This document shows positions 1-10,899 of a DNA stretch of 64,000 nt, piece after piece. The notes beneath the pieces are model-generated. The model searched no databases and was not told the DNA's origin. It worked only from the letters and a program-made list of their open reading frames with translations. The stretch's first letter is position 1. The number at the start of each line of letters is the position of its first letter. The position numbers were made by a program, and so were the translations under genes. The stretch spans positions 2,822,357 through 2,886,356 of the forward strand of contig JAFMSR010000019.1 in NCBI GenBank assembly GCA_022818135.1, given 5' to 3'. The stretch comes from Saxidomus purpurata (taxonomy: Eukaryota; Mollusca; Bivalvia; Venerida; Veneridae).

Positions 1-85
1 GACGACATTACGTTGAACACGTGATCTGTAGCTTGTGAATTATGTGCGTTGACTGGTCCGGATAACAGGTAACCGATCTTTGACT

Positions 86-537
86 TCATGGCTGTAGGAC
101 CGTTGCCACGCCTATATGGTTTTCTATGATGTCCCAATAAAAGTCTGCACCGATCAGCATTGAAATAGTAAACGTACAGTCTCCTGTTACTGGATGGGCG
201 AGTTTAAGACCTCGGAGATACATTAACTCTGACGCTGTATGCTGTAATCTATTGTTGATTGGCGTTGAGATCGCAGGCACTATCAGGACTGAACCGGTAT
301 CCGCTGGCGTTTATCCGTCACAACATATACTGTTGCTACATCCACTTGCTGTATTCTGTTACTTGTGCTGCCAAATGATGACAAGTAAATTGTCTCTGTG
401 CCATCTCTCTTAAGTTCAAGTTCTTGCGCTAACTGTTCTGTAATAAACGACTTCTGTGCTCCTTCGTCAAATAATATATTTGCTTCTGTTTGAATATCAG
501 CTGAAGACACGGTTGCTATGGCAGTTTTCAACAACAC
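86..537 (-). pseudogene. BEL/Pao peptidase (DUF1758-like), frameshifted
   Basis: The fragment at 283-537 contains LFDEGAQKSF, the aspartic protease motif of DUF1758 (usual form L-x-D-x-G-[SA]-Q-x-S-F). The fragment at 86-280, in another frame, contains LIGADFYW, the second hallmark of the same domain. The frame change falls near 285, where the first fragment runs into TGA TAG. The protein would process the retrotransposon polyprotein; this copy cannot do so as it stands. Confidence 0.75.
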
Positions 538-603
538 TCCCTTTTCTGGTAGACTTGTGTACGAATGTAGAACGGCTGCTTCGGTGACGGTCTCGCTTAA
601 CGC

Positions 604-839
604 TCAATTTTTCGTCTGCATACCTCCTTGTCGGCTGCTGCAAATTGTCGTATGGTGCTTCCGCTTACAAGTTTGACATCTTTTACTCGAACTGCACTTA
701 GCGACTGGATGTTTGCCTAAACAGTTAAAACATAAGTGTTTCTGTTTCACAATTTTAAATCTGGAATCAGTCTCTATATAAGTTTTGCACTCACTTGACT
801 TATGTTCGCCTTCACAAAATGCACACTTGATCTCGGCCT
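604..839 (-). pseudogene. BEL/Pao gag zinc knuckles
   Basis: In the frame after the gag stop I read three C-x2-C-x3-H-x4-C knuckles: CAFCEGEHKSSEC, CFNCLGKHPVAKC and CQTCKRKHHTTIC, followed by a stop at 604-606. Such knuckles bind nucleic acid in retroelement gag proteins. The spacing and order after DUF1759 are typical of BEL/Pao. Confidence 0.8.
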
Positions 840-1478
840 CTAGAAATGAACTTCCGGTTCCACTTTTCTTGGGTCTTGCTCCCGTGAGAAACGACGCTGT
901 AGCCTTGCACTCTTGTATTTCCGGTTCACTCGCGCGTTACCAGCCTCCAGAATACCAATTTCTTTGTTGATCGCTTGACGTAGATCTTGTAACATCCAAT
1001 TATTGTCACCATTTTCACGTGCTAACTGTTTTCTAATTTCACTTGGCATTTTATCTAATACAATTGGCACTAGCAAATTTCCGTAGGTTTCTTGACATTG
1101 TCCCATAGCCTCCAAACTGCGAATATATGTCTCCATTTTATCATGAAAGTTTCTAAGACTCGATATTTTACCCGACGGTGCAGGTAATTTCAACAAAGCT
1201 TGCATTGCGGCGTGCGTGATCTTATGTTGCTGACCGAACCTTTCCTTAAGTAGATCAATTGCCCGTATGTAGTTAGCATTTGTCATGGCGAACCCTTCAA
1301 TTACTCGTGCAGCGTTGCCTTCGAGTTGTGATTTCAGGTAGGTGAACTTTTGCATATCTGTGAGATTTACGTTTGTATGTATAGTTGACTCATAAGAATC
1401 CCAAAAGGACTGCCAGTGTAGTATATCGCCGTTGAAAATTGGTAACGAAATCTTAGGTAATCTGTAAAATTGTGCCAA
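840..1478 (-). pseudogene. BEL/Pao gag (DUF1759-like)
   Basis: This is a 212-residue open frame. It has the DUF1759 signature of BEL/Pao gag: a start like PKISLPIFNGDILHWQSFW, then a stretch of the type YLKSQLEGNAARVIEGF, then LLKERFGQ. It would form the capsid-like part of the retrotransposon particle. The frame stops at VEPEVHF just before the zinc knuckles, which continue in another frame, so gag and knuckles are separated by a frameshift. The upstream 104-residue frame (1587-1901) holds the N-terminal part, again in pieces: one stretch near 1780-1870 reads better in a different frame. Confidence 0.85.
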
Positions 1479-1910
1479 TTTACGAATTATGAGAAGTGTT
1501 ACTTACAGTTCTGCCGTGATGGAACGGAGGAGCTCCTGGGATTCAAACCATTGTTGTTGCGTTGCCGATCACTTGAATTTCTTTGGTCATCTGGGGTTGA
1601 GTTGGACTCGGATTTCTTCTCTTTTTGACCTCGGAACCTCGTAAGTGACGCAACTTGATCTCCAATTGCAATGAATAGTGTCTGCTTGCCAAATTTCCTC
1701 TTCTGTTCCGTCTACTTCCGTTTGCGACAAGATTTTCTCATTGAGTGTCTCTATAATTTTCATCTTGGATTCGATAGACTCTAGAATAGCGCAAACTCCA
1801 ACATGGATCCATTTTCTTTTGCTTGCTCGATTTTCTCCAGGTATTTTTTCAACAAAACGTCGGTGACCATCTCTCTGCGTTTGTAATTTCTGAAGATTCA
1901 TTCTTCTTTA

Positions 1911-2105
1911 GCACGGCACCAATTTCGTAAACGTGGGTTGCAAATACTAAGCGTTGTGTACAGGTTCGTCCTTTTACTTCCGTAATAATACTGACGTACA
2001 TAAACAACAATAACAATAACAACAATATGACGTTGACGTCATTAACGTAACATGATACATTTGCGCGGCGCGGCAAATTACGTTACATTTACAACAGTAA
2101 CAGTT
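1911..2105 (-). repeat. probable 5' LTR with adjacent primer-binding site
   Basis: On the minus strand TGGTGCCGTGC (1911-1921) lies just upstream of the gag region. It resembles the TGGYGCCGTG primer-binding sites of other BEL elements as I remember them. The sequence further upstream, to about 2105, is then the likely LTR. Its outer end is a guess, because the partner LTR is outside the window. Confidence 0.5.
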
Positions 2106-2229
2106 AATTCTCTCTGATGTCATTCATTCTGAATGTCTTATCTGGCTATTTTTGGGCTGATGTGTCTAAAAAGTACAATAGAAAGAACAAAAGAATAGCC
2201 ACACAACTGCCAAATTTTAGTACGTCCGT

Positions 2230-3045
2230 CTGTAGATGGAATCTTGTGGACACTAAATCTGCAAAACCCCTGTTCAAAATTTAATGTTACTTCACAAAAA
2301 TGATAAGTACCATGCCTAACTGCATGGTCCATGTTTCGGGTCACCAGGTCAAAGGTCAATGTCACAGGGGCTTAAGATAGTAAATTCTTAGGGATGCTTT
2401 TTCTCCAAAACCCCATGTAACAATTTAATGATACTTCACAAAAGTGATAAGTAGCATGCCTCGTTGTGTTTGGTCTATGCTTCAGGTCACTAGGTCAAAG
2501 GTCAGGGTCACCGGAGCTCGAGATTGTAAAATCTTGTGGACACTAAAGCTCCAAATAAAAACCCCTTGTCAAAATGTAATGATACTTCACAGAAGTGATA
2601 AGTAGCATGCATAGTTGTGCATGGTCCATGTTTCGGGTCACTAGGTCAAAGGTCAATGTTACAGGGGCTTGAGATAGTTAATTCTTTGGGATGCTTCATC
2701 TACAAACCCCATTTAACAATTTAATGATAGCCTAGTTGTGCATGGTCCATGCTTTGGGTCACTAGGTCAAAGGTGAAGGTCACAGAGGCCCGAGATAGTA
2801 AATTCTTGTGATCTTTTGATTGCCTCAACCCCATGTAACAATTTAATGATATTTCACAGCAGTGATAAGTACCATGCTTAATTGTGCTTGGTCCATGTTT
2901 CAGGTTAGTAGGTCAAGGTCACAGGGGCTTGACATAATGAAATCTTGTGTGCTCTTAATCTCCAAAACCCCTGTTCAGAATTTAATGATACATTGTATTT
3001 CACAGAAGTGACAAGTACCATACCTAGTTTTGCATGGTCCAATTA
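2230..3045. repeat. degenerate tandem array, about 145-bp units, rich in AGGTCAAAGGTCA
   Basis: About six diverged units repeat the phrases TTAATGATACTTCACA, GTGATAAGTAGCATGCC, GTGCATGGTCCATG and ACTAGGTCAAAGGTCA. Starts can be followed near 2285, 2430, 2580, 2726 (truncated), 2848 and 2987. The GGTCA-rich phrase links it to other dispersed repeats of this window (6.9, 16.6-17.7 and 28.6-29.1 kb). It is not coding; the 75-residue frame at 2138-2365 only crosses it. Confidence 0.85.
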
Positions 3046-3349
3046 TTAAAGCATCAAATGTTACATAATTTTATATACTGTGTAAGCGGGGCGTTGATGA
3101 AGCAACCATATGGCAGTAAGCCAGTAACATATTTAATAATAGTGATTGAAAGTTCATCTATTTCTCTCATAATCTTGTGATGTTACAGTAATCAGAAAGC
3201 ATTCGCCTAAGCAAAGCTACCCCTTTTTCATGCAATAAATTTGTTATAGTGGGAAAACTCCAAAAAATTCATAGAAAAACTTTGAAATATTATAGTTTTT
3301 ACATTACTGTTCATGAAAAAGTGACTGATATAATTTTATATAAAATATC

Positions 3350-3431
3350 TATATGGATATAACAAACTCTGGATAAAAGGAACAAATGTAAATGGTCCCA
3401 GGGAGTTTGTTATATATGGGAAATTACTGTA
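3350..3431 (-). mobile_element. pogo-like MITE, partial copy
   Basis: The reverse complement begins TACAGTAATTTCCC and continues through CTCCCTGGGACCATTTA and GTTATATCC. It matches the left half of the fuller copies at 9658, 30254, 38816 and 49254. Only the left half remains. Confidence 0.7.
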
Positions 3432-3512
3432 TACCTGTATTTTGTTTTCATTAACACAGATTACTGGAAATCAAAAGCAATTTTAATGCCGTTCATGAAT
3501 TTATTTTTCCAG

Positions 3513-4599
3513 GATAAGATAGTTCGAGGGTGCAATTCAGAGTTAACTCCCTTAGAAGAATTTAAGAAAAATATAGGACGTTATGCAATTGATAGGCGTG
3601 AATATGAAAAATTGTGTTCATCTAATATACTGGAGGAGATTGCCCAAGGTAAGTCTTATTTGGTTTAGTTCATTAAAGCATATGGCTGAAGGAATACTGT
3701 AAATTCTATTATTTTTGCCAGACAGGAATTTCGCAATTTGTGTGTAGACAGACTTATTCATAAATTTTATATTCTCGAAAGGATAACTCTCTTATAGTAA
3801 ATATATGTGAAACGAATCTGTCGCAAGTTTTTTAATAAGCGTAGTGGGATATTTGCAAATATTAAATTAACGCGAATATTACCCTATTTACGGTACCAAG
3901 AAAAAGTTGTTACTGTTCTGGTGAAAGTGTGAAAAAACATTTATGCTTAAATCAAAATGGCCCTGCGGAGAACCCTGTGGTTTCAGTAAAGTCTTACTGT
4001 CTTTTTGCTGATTTTACCGATTTTTCCGTGTTTGTAATTTATTTTGTGAGATAAAAGTGAATTAACACAACCCGTTTTTTGTGAGAGTTCAGTAGTAATA
4101 AACAAATTTAGGTGTGAATTAGAAATTCTTTAGACAACAAAAAGGGCAGGGTGCCCTGAAAAAGGGACAGGAAGCATTAAGTTAGGGACAGGGTACTTTT
4201 TGTATGTTTGAGGACTTCAACAGTTCAAAATCAGATAATATCCTATAGGATTGCAATATTTATACAAATAAATGATGCAAAAGCTTTATAATATTAGAAG
4301 GAGTCTTATTTAAAAAATGCTGAAAAATGCTTCCTCGTTTATTTCAAAAGTTTTCCATATCTTCTTTTCTATGGAGTACAACAAAAGGGCATCAGAGAGG
4401 CCCTAAAGGGCAGCAGCTGGGAGGCAAAAAAAGGACAGGGTACAGCACCCTGCTAAAATACTATACATGCTTGTATAACGCTATATGAGGGAAACTTCAA
4501 CAACAACACATGTTCTTCTTTATGAGTTATATGTTCATCAACGTTTCCACTGATGCCTTCATCAGGATAATACATATAACAACCTTGTTAACCAGGGTT

Positions 4600-4632
<33 letters not shown>

Positions 4633-4797
4633 TATAACGCTATAGTAATACTTTATGGCAGAAATATGTAGGTTTGTACTGTAGCATTTGACAAACACAA
4701 TTCTCCATGTCACATTTCAGATGTGCTGGCACAAGAAAAGGACGAGGTAGAGGATTCTGAAGATAAAGAAAGATCTGATGTACCAGCTGGAATGTAA
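3513..4797 (+). CDS. last two coding exons of an unidentified gene (5' part outside the window)
   Basis: Exon 3513-3648 follows a good acceptor (TTATTTTTCCAG) and ends CAAG before the donor GTAAGT, leaving one base of a split codon. Exon 4721-4797 follows CACATTTCAG, completes that codon and runs to TAA at 4795-4797. Together they encode about 70 residues: a charged segment containing TPLEEFKKNIGRYAIDRREY and SSNILEEIAQ, then an acidic tail (EKDEVEDSEDKERSD) ending PAGM. The phase match and splice sites make a real gene end very likely. I do not recognise the family. The tail looks disordered and soluble. Earlier exons must lie left of the window, with the BEL/Pao copy and the 145-bp array inside an intron. 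The 1.07-kb intron between the two exons carries a short retroposed insertion. Confidence 0.75.
4471..4644 (-). mobile_element. short retroposed insertion with 15-bp target duplication and poly(T)
   Basis: TTGTATAACGCTATA occurs at 4471-4485 and again at 4630-4644, a perfect 15-bp target-site duplication. Between them lies about 144 bp ending in an uninterrupted T tract (about 4591-4630). On the minus strand the body contains CTGATGA and GAAAC (4543-4565) inside a 9-bp inverted repeat (4526-4534 with 4572-4580). This arrangement recalls the hammerhead-like motif of some Penelope-type and other retroelements. The family is uncertain. The insertion lies in the last intron of the gene ending at 4797. 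Confidence 0.75.
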
Positions 4798-4861
4798 TTT
4801 CTGGCTTTCCAATGAAATTCATGTGTAGCCAGTGAAATATACCGCTGTCAAGTATAATCAA

Positions 4862-5035
4862 GGAATGTTAAATGTAATTTACGGATAATCGTTGTAACTT
4901 CATGCAATGTAAGATATAGATATCCAAGGTAATTTATAGATATTTGATGTAACTTACAGATATCCAAAGTGATTTACAGTTATCCAGGATAATTTATGGA
5001 TTTTCTGTGTAATTAATGGATATCCAAAACTATTA
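4862..5035. repeat. 20-21 bp degenerate minisatellite
   Basis: Seven to eight units of the form GTAATTTATAGATATCCAA follow each other with point changes. It starts about 65 bp after the stop at 4797, so it probably belongs to that gene's 3' untranslated region. Confidence 0.75.
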
Positions 5036-5039
5036 AAGT

Positions 5040-5640
5040 TCATTAACTAGGAGGATTAAGAACTAATTATGTTTATCTCAGCGCAAAATCTGAAATGAAT
5101 TTAAAGTTTAGGAAAAAATTGTAAAATTGTATCACAGTTACTAAATGTTGAAGCAAAAATGCTAAAGGTACAAGTGGTTGACTGACCCATTCAACATATA
5201 TACAATTCTGATAATTTCTTGACGTTATGATATTTTATCAACATTTATGTTGCAATCACCTTAAAAATATTCTCCATAAGTCTTTTGATGTACACTTTTA
5301 TTACTGCTCACTTGGACAGGGCAAAGTTTTTGGACGTCTGGAGGAGAATGCTTTCCAACCAGGTTTGAAATGCAAAGTAACTACAGTACTCAGTATTCCA
5401 TATAAACATGTCACGGTATTCTTGGAAACGCTTTAAGGTACACCCTTTTTGAAACTTGGAAGTGTTCGATTTTTTCCATGCAGTAAAACCATATTGAGAA
5501 CTTGTTGAATGACCTTTGTATATATGGTTGTTGATGTGCTACATCGGTAAGATGTACTGGTTTTTCCACGAAGCGGACTCAAGAGTGACTCGAAAAGCTA
5601 CAAGCTTTCTTCACAATCGAGCTAAAATAAATTAGTATAA
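5040..5640. other. no gene seen
   Basis: AT-rich sequence, possibly further 3' untranslated region of the gene ending at 4797. I see no clear polyadenylation site and no convincing exon; the 69-residue frame at 5227-5436 has no recognisable features. Confidence 0.4.
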
Positions 5641-5649
5641 ACTAAACTG

Positions 5650-6290
5650 AACTAAAAGTACATACAGCCTCTGTGTTACTTCTGCTAAAACAGTCCCAGG
5701 GTTGTTAATTTCGCTTAAAGCACCTAATGGAGAGTCATGGTTTTATTCATCTTTTGACCATTTTAGGATTGTCTCTCTGGGAGGTTTGTCTGAACGATGG
5801 CTTACTACAATTACCTATGTTGGAGGTACAGTCACTTATAGAACTTCAGTTTTTATCATAGTGGGGGATTGATTGAGTACAAGTTTTTTTCAACACTGCG
5901 TTGAATTGTTCTGCATTTGGTATTAAGATACAGCCCATAGTGTTAATTCGGCTAAAACAGTCCCAGGGTTGTTCATTTGGCTTAAAGCAGCTGAAGTTGA
6001 GTCATTGTTGTTATTCATCTTGGGGTCTTTTTTAGGTGTTGTCTCCGCAGAAGGTATGTCAGAATGATAAATTTCTAAAATTAGCGTTGTTGGACGTCAG
6101 TTACTTACACAACCTGTTGTAGGTGATTTAGAACTTCAGTTTTGAGATGGATTTAGTACAATATTTTTTCTCACACACTGCGGTGAATTGTCCTGCATTA
6201 ATTTTTGTATTAAGTCTGCTAAAAAGTAGATACAGCCTAAAGTGTTTATTCTGCTAAAACAATTGTAGCTCTACCTACATTACTGTTGTT
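5650..6290. repeat. tandem duplication of a ~280-bp segment, about 2.3 copies
   Basis: The phrase GCTAAAACAGTCCCAGGGTT, preceded by ATACAGCC, occurs near 5661 and 5930. A third, partial start (ATACAGCCTAAAGTG, GCTAAAACAATTG) lies near 6231. The copies keep GCTTAAAGCA, TTATTCATCTT and the TGCG(T/G)TGAATTGT(T/C)CTGCAT phrase but have diverged clearly. Not coding. Confidence 0.75.
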
Positions 6291-6766
6291 AAAATGTAGC
6301 CTTAGTCTGTTTTGGAAACCATTTGTTGTAACACTTCGCTAAATGTACTTTGATGTCAGTTTATGGTTTGTATCAGTACTTACATGCATGTCTCCGTGCA
6401 CAGAGTGGGTTGATCAGACAAAACTGATTTTGTACGTCTGTATGGCCGCAATGGATGTCATTAGACATCGTGTGTTTTTCCTCTCCTTTATCAGATTTTT
6501 TTCGATTAAAATAAACTAAACATGAATAGTTTATGCCATGCTTGATTATGCATATTGTTTTCTCTTTCAAATGGAAACTTTCATCTGAGTTTTGGCCATC
6601 GAACCGTCAGAAATAGGTTTATTTGGCAATTACTACCCTTGTTCTTCATACATATCGGGTAAGATAGAGACTTTGATGCAATTTCAATATCAATAAAGAT
6701 GACTGATTGGAACTAAACCTTTTGCTTGCAAGGTAGGCATTGATTTAGACAAGATGATTTTTGGCC

Positions 6767-6852
6767 AAATTATGCACCCTTTGAGCAAATGTTTTGGTCA
6801 AATTATGCACCCTTTGTGCAAATTTTTTGGTCAAATTATGCACCCTTTGTGG
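6767..6852. repeat. three copies of a ~35-bp tandem repeat
   Basis: The phrase TCAAATTATGCACCCTTTG is repeated three times at a spacing of about 35 bp. The first copy has CCAAATTATG. It is a short local duplication with no sign of coding. Confidence 0.85.
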
Positions 6853-6918
6853 TAAAAAATGAACGTCTTGACTGATTGCCAATGAAGTAACTATGTCGAC
6901 TGTTTGTGATAAAGCTTT

Positions 6919-7284
6919 TTAGCTCACCTGAGCGGCTCAGGGTGAGCTATTAGGATCGATGAATGTGCGTCGTCAGTCGTCCGTCCACACTTAGTTCGTT
7001 CACACTCTAGTGGTCACATTTTTGCCTCAATTGTCACGAAACTTGGTCAGGATGTTTGTCCCAGTAATTACTCGGACGAGTTCGAATATGGGTCATCTCG
7101 GATGAAAAACTAGGTCACATGACCCAAAAATAGAAAAATCTTGTTAAGGCTCTAGAGGCTACTGTTTCAGTCCAAATATCCTGGCAATTTGTCAGAAAGG
7201 TTGTTTCGATGATTTCTAGCAACTTTGTTAAAAGCAGTTGTACTCGGGTGAGCGATAAAGGGCCATCATGGCCCTCTTGTTTTG
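6919..7284. mobile_element. dispersed AGCTCACCTG repeat, near full length
   Basis: It begins AGCTCACCTGAGCGGCTCAG and ends GGGCCATCATGGCCCTCTTG. In between are GTCCGTCC, GAAACTTGGTCAGGATG, GAGTTCGAATATGGGTCATC and AAAACTAGGTCACATGACCC. Related copies start at about 10440, 16148 and 16625. I know this repeat as very abundant in bivalve genomes; no protein is encoded. Confidence 0.75.
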
Positions 7285-7337
7285 TTTTTCTAGTGGTTTA
7301 CTTGATACAGATTTTTTTAATGACATTGGTGATTGGT

Positions 7338-7690
7338 TGATGTTTATACACCCAAAACGAAGTTTGGGGGGGTATATAGGAGTCACCCAGTGGTCGGATG
7401 GGTGGGTGGGCGGTCAGTCAGGTGGTCTGTTGTATTTTCCTTGTCCGGAGCATAACTTGAAAACTACTATTTGGAATTCAATACAACTTCATACAATGGT
7501 CAAGCACATTGAGAGGAAGTGCAGTGCACAAAGAACAATAACTCTATCTTGAATAATTACCAAGTTATTGCCAAGAACAATATCTCAATTTAGTTTTCTT
7601 TTGCAAGGTATTCTGTTACTACAAACTTCCTCAGTTTATAAAGCAGTCTTTTGGGGGTATTGATCACATTTAGCGATACCTCTAGTTTTT
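7338..7690. mobile_element. dispersed TATACACCCAAAACGAAG repeat
   Basis: The left end is a G/C-rich hairpin (TATACACCCAAAACGAAG facing TTTGGGGGGGTATATA). It is followed by GGTCAGTCAGGTGGTCTG and a long unique-looking body ending near GCGATACCTCTAG. It resembles another common mollusc dispersed repeat. The 94-residue frame at 7268-7552 is a by-product. Confidence 0.55.
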
Positions 7691-7699
7691 CCTGGTATT

Positions 7700-8900
7700 A
7701 CACAAAGGTTGGTTTCATTTCAGTTTTTAAACGAGTATTAAGTCTTTCTTGCTTTACATGTTATCACAGTTGTATGACTTGTATGTTTTGGAATGGAATG
7801 GTAAAGACCCTGTAATCATTAAAAACAGGCAAATTTGGTAGTGACTGCACATACATGTACTTCCCAGTTGAATTCGTAATGGTAATTTAACTGTAGTAAC
7901 CTTGACAACAGGGAATGGTTAAGGACAGGGTATGTGTAGTTACATTGTAAAGAAGTATGTTGTTTTGTTTTTCTGGATGTATTTAACAATTATTGTTAAC
8001 ATTCATTGTTATAAGTGTTTGAGTTCATAAATACTTGATGGTTTATATAATCATTCTGCGCAAGAGCCTTTGAAAGGTTTTGCTTTTCAGTATTCAGTTT
8101 TTTTGCTACTTTAGTGCTAAAATGATAGTTATATTATTAAGATAGTTATATTATTAATTTTTGCTTGTTTAAACTATTCAAAAGAAATTATTTAATTTTC
8201 AGAAAAAGTAAAATGAACCCTATACATTGTATTAAACAAAGGTGTACATGGAGTACTTTGTAATGGTTTATTAGAATGTGTCTGATATATTGTTATTAAG
8301 GGTATGACTAACTGTTATAAAGTGTAAAATATATTGCTGTTGAGTGCACGATATGTTGTTATTATACATACAGGGTATAAATACTTCCGTGGAACAATGT
8401 AAAGATTGTTGTTTTCCCGTTCTAATCAATGGTATTTTTTCCAAATGTTTTTAGATATGGAATATGTGATACAATTGTAATATTTTCACAAGCGCGAGTT
8501 AAAATGCGAAAATTGCATGACTTTGAGTTGAGATATATTCCATACCCACCCAAAACAAACAAATTTTCTTTTTATTTCATACTTACTATTAAAACAAAAG
8601 CTAAATAATGTATATGCACCACTGCAAACAGTAGTTCTGGCAGACCTATATCACCCACACTGTGACTGATATGATATCTATTCAATGTATCATCATACTA
8701 TATTTCACCGATATATCACAGTATTTTATTACTTAGCATGAAATAAAAACATAATTTTAGTTATAATTTTTACATGTAATATTTTTCTCAAAGAATGAAT
8801 TGCTGCTTAATGTCTCGAAATTATGATGGTTTCCTAGAAGAGAAATATCACTTTAATTGCTTAAAGCATTCGTGCCTAGTTTCTTTTACAATATATATTA
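7700..8900. other. no gene seen; AT-rich
   Basis: I see only simple AT-rich sequence, a short repeat of GATAGTTATATTATTAA near 8125-8160, and a weak inverted pair (ATATGGAATATGTG near 8456, ATATATTCCATA near 8531) that may mark an old dispersed element. No exon is supported. Confidence 0.4.
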
Positions 8901-8904
8901 TACT

Positions 8905-9460
8905 TTAAACTATGCTCCGAAGCAGACATCAGATACAATGTTGTCTGATCAGGATTTAAGTCTGCATCCTTTTGGATGCCAAGTCTGCAAAACCCCTATT
9001 AAAAGAATTAGACTTGCCTTAATTGGAGGTCAGAAGATCCCATTGTAAAAATCTAGGTATAAATGGATTAAAGGTGGGAATGGTGATCTACACCGGTCAC
9101 AAAAGGCATAACTCAATTGATGTTCCCCACCGAACAGCGATGGGATAAATAAATGGCCCCCATCGTTCTGTTCATGTGTATGTGCGTCCGTCCCCTATTC
9201 TTGTCTACGCTATTTCTCAGCAACCTGTTGCTGGAAATCAACAAAACGTAAAGCTATCTACAGGAGATGGGCATGTCACCTGGCATGTTCCGCCTCAAAG
9301 ATTTTCACAGAGTTATGGTCCCAGTGATTATTTCTATACAATATTCTTGTCCAAGCTATTTCTCAGCAACCACTGGTTTGAATTCAACAAAACTTTGCGG
9401 GAAGCTGTACTATCAAGTACCATTCAAATTTTCTTGGTGGGTGATATGGCCGTCTGATTG
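8905..9460. repeat. dispersed repeat fragments
   Basis: AAGATCCCATTGTAAAAATC with TCTAGGTATAAATGG (9033-9065) recurs near 19690 as AAGATCCTATTGTAAAAATC. A second fragment begins GTTCCCCACCGAACAGCGAT at about 9121 and runs through GTGCGTCCGTCCCC to about 9460. The two overlapping 87-93 residue frames here lie inside the repeat and are not genes. Confidence 0.5.
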
Positions 9461-9657
9461 CCTCTTGTTAACAGTGGTAGAAGAGTTTAGCCAGAAAGAT
9501 CATTCAAAGTGGCTGCTTACGTTAGTATAAAATAGTATAAATAGATATTTTAAACCTCAGTCCTTGATTGTAAGTGAGGAAAGAATTTTTCTGTATGATG
9601 TTTTGATAATTCAATCTTGGTATCTTATTCAATTGAAGTTTGGGGAAAATCACAATA

Positions 9658-9828
9658 CAGTAAACTCCGTTTATAATGAACTCCTTAGCACCACTTCGAT
9701 TTGTTCCTTATATCCGGAGTTTGTTATATTCATATAACATTTTAATATAAGATAAAGAAAGAAAAAAAACTCGGGCAGAAAAAAATGGTTCGTTATATCC
9801 GAATTTTCGTTATATCCGGAGTTTACTG
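9658..9828 (+). mobile_element. pogo-like MITE, complete
   Basis: The ends are CAGTAAACTCCGTTTATAA and its near complement TATATCCGGAGTTTACTG, flanked by TA on both sides (9656-9657 and 9829-9830). Terminal CAGT with a TA target duplication fits the pogo/Tigger branch of Tc1/mariner. At 171 bp without an open frame it is non-autonomous. Confidence 0.8.
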
Positions 9829-9849
9829 TACCCATTTTGGTATTACAGA

Positions 9850-10435
9850 TGCATGACAAGAACAGAGTATATTTGGTGTTTTAGTGTCTGCAGCAATTCC
9901 CATTAATATTTCTTAACTATTTAATATGATATTGTTTATATTAAGGATGTATTTATGAGCTTTGAGCTGAATGGAACAAACTTTACATGGTATCAAATAT
10001 TAACACAGAAATGTTAATCAACTTGGGAAATTTGCTTAGTGTATCTTCTGCAAATGTTATTAGATACAAGTTACAAGAAACTTTATTTAATGTAGGAATT
10101 TTTTTAACAATAATAATGAGATATGTAAGCTATTTGGCGACTGAAAAAAAATCATGACTAAGGCGCAACTGAAGTAAACCAAATTGTGTGGCGTTTTTGT
10201 AAGGGACAACAATAATCTGAATAGTTTAGTATGTTGATATTCAAAGACAGTTGTTTCCTTAGAATTCTCGTGGATACTTTAATTTGCAAGCTCTGTAGAC
10301 TTTGTATTGCATTATACTGTTTTTGTAAATATAATGTTCTGCAATAGAAAGGTGTTCATTTATGTACATGAATATGAATGTCCTTCGAACAGACAAAACT
10401 GTGAAGACGAATTAACACATTTTTACTCCAGAAAA
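9850..10435. other. no feature seen
   Basis: AT-rich, with no recognisable exon, RNA gene or repeat of this window. Confidence 0.35.
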
Positions 10436-10439
10436 GTCA

Positions 10440-10896
10440 CTAGTTCACCTGAGTAAATATGCACCGGTTGAGGTATTTTTTAAGTATTCACCATTCGTCG
10501 TACGTCCGTTCAGCCGTCCTTTCAGCGTTTTCTTTAAAATAAATTACCTCCGAAACAACATTTTGAAGAGTGACATATTGTGCTGATGAAACTTGGCAAG
10601 GATGTCCAGTGCATGAAGCTCTACCAGAAGTGTTCAAATAATTTCATTTCATGCAGAACTCTGGTTGCTATGGCAACGGAAAGGAAAAACTTTGAAAATT
10701 TTCTCTGAAACCACAAGGCCTAGAGCTTAGATATTGAGCATATAGCATTACTTTGTGGACATCTACCATGAGTGTTCAAACCATGACCATCCGGGTCAAA
10801 ATTGGTTTCACATTAGCTTATGTAGTGAAAACTTGGTTTCTGAATATTATGTGTCGAAGTTTGTGGTACAATGCTATGATAGCACTCTTGTTGTTT
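10440..10896. mobile_element. dispersed AGCTCACCTG repeat, diverged copy
   Basis: It starts TAGTTCACCTGAGTAAATAT and contains CGTCGTACGTCCGTTC, CATGCAGAACTCTGGTTGCT and AGCTTAGATATTGAGCATAT, then ends near ATAGCACTCTTGTTG. The same phrases occur in the copy at 16148. Confidence 0.7.
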
Positions 10897-10899
10897 CCT

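Larger units (their letters stand above)
1..2105 (-). mobile_element. decayed BEL/Pao-type LTR retrotransposon, cut by the window edge
   Basis: Read on the minus strand, the order is LTR-like sequence, primer-binding site, gag, zinc knuckles and retropepsin-like peptidase, which is the order of a BEL/Pao element. The reverse transcriptase, integrase and second LTR would lie left of the window. The reading frame is broken between the N-terminal part and gag, between gag and the knuckles, and inside the peptidase, so this copy looks dead. It lies upstream of the two plus-strand exons at 3.5-4.8 kb and may sit in an intron of that gene. The family call rests on the gag and peptidase motifs; I am fairly sure of it. 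Confidence 0.85.

Noticed and set aside
1455..1510. Short intron inside the BEL/Pao gag region (GTAAGT ... TTTTACAG)
   Set aside because: Removing it does not restore the reading frame; ordinary frameshift decay explains the break.
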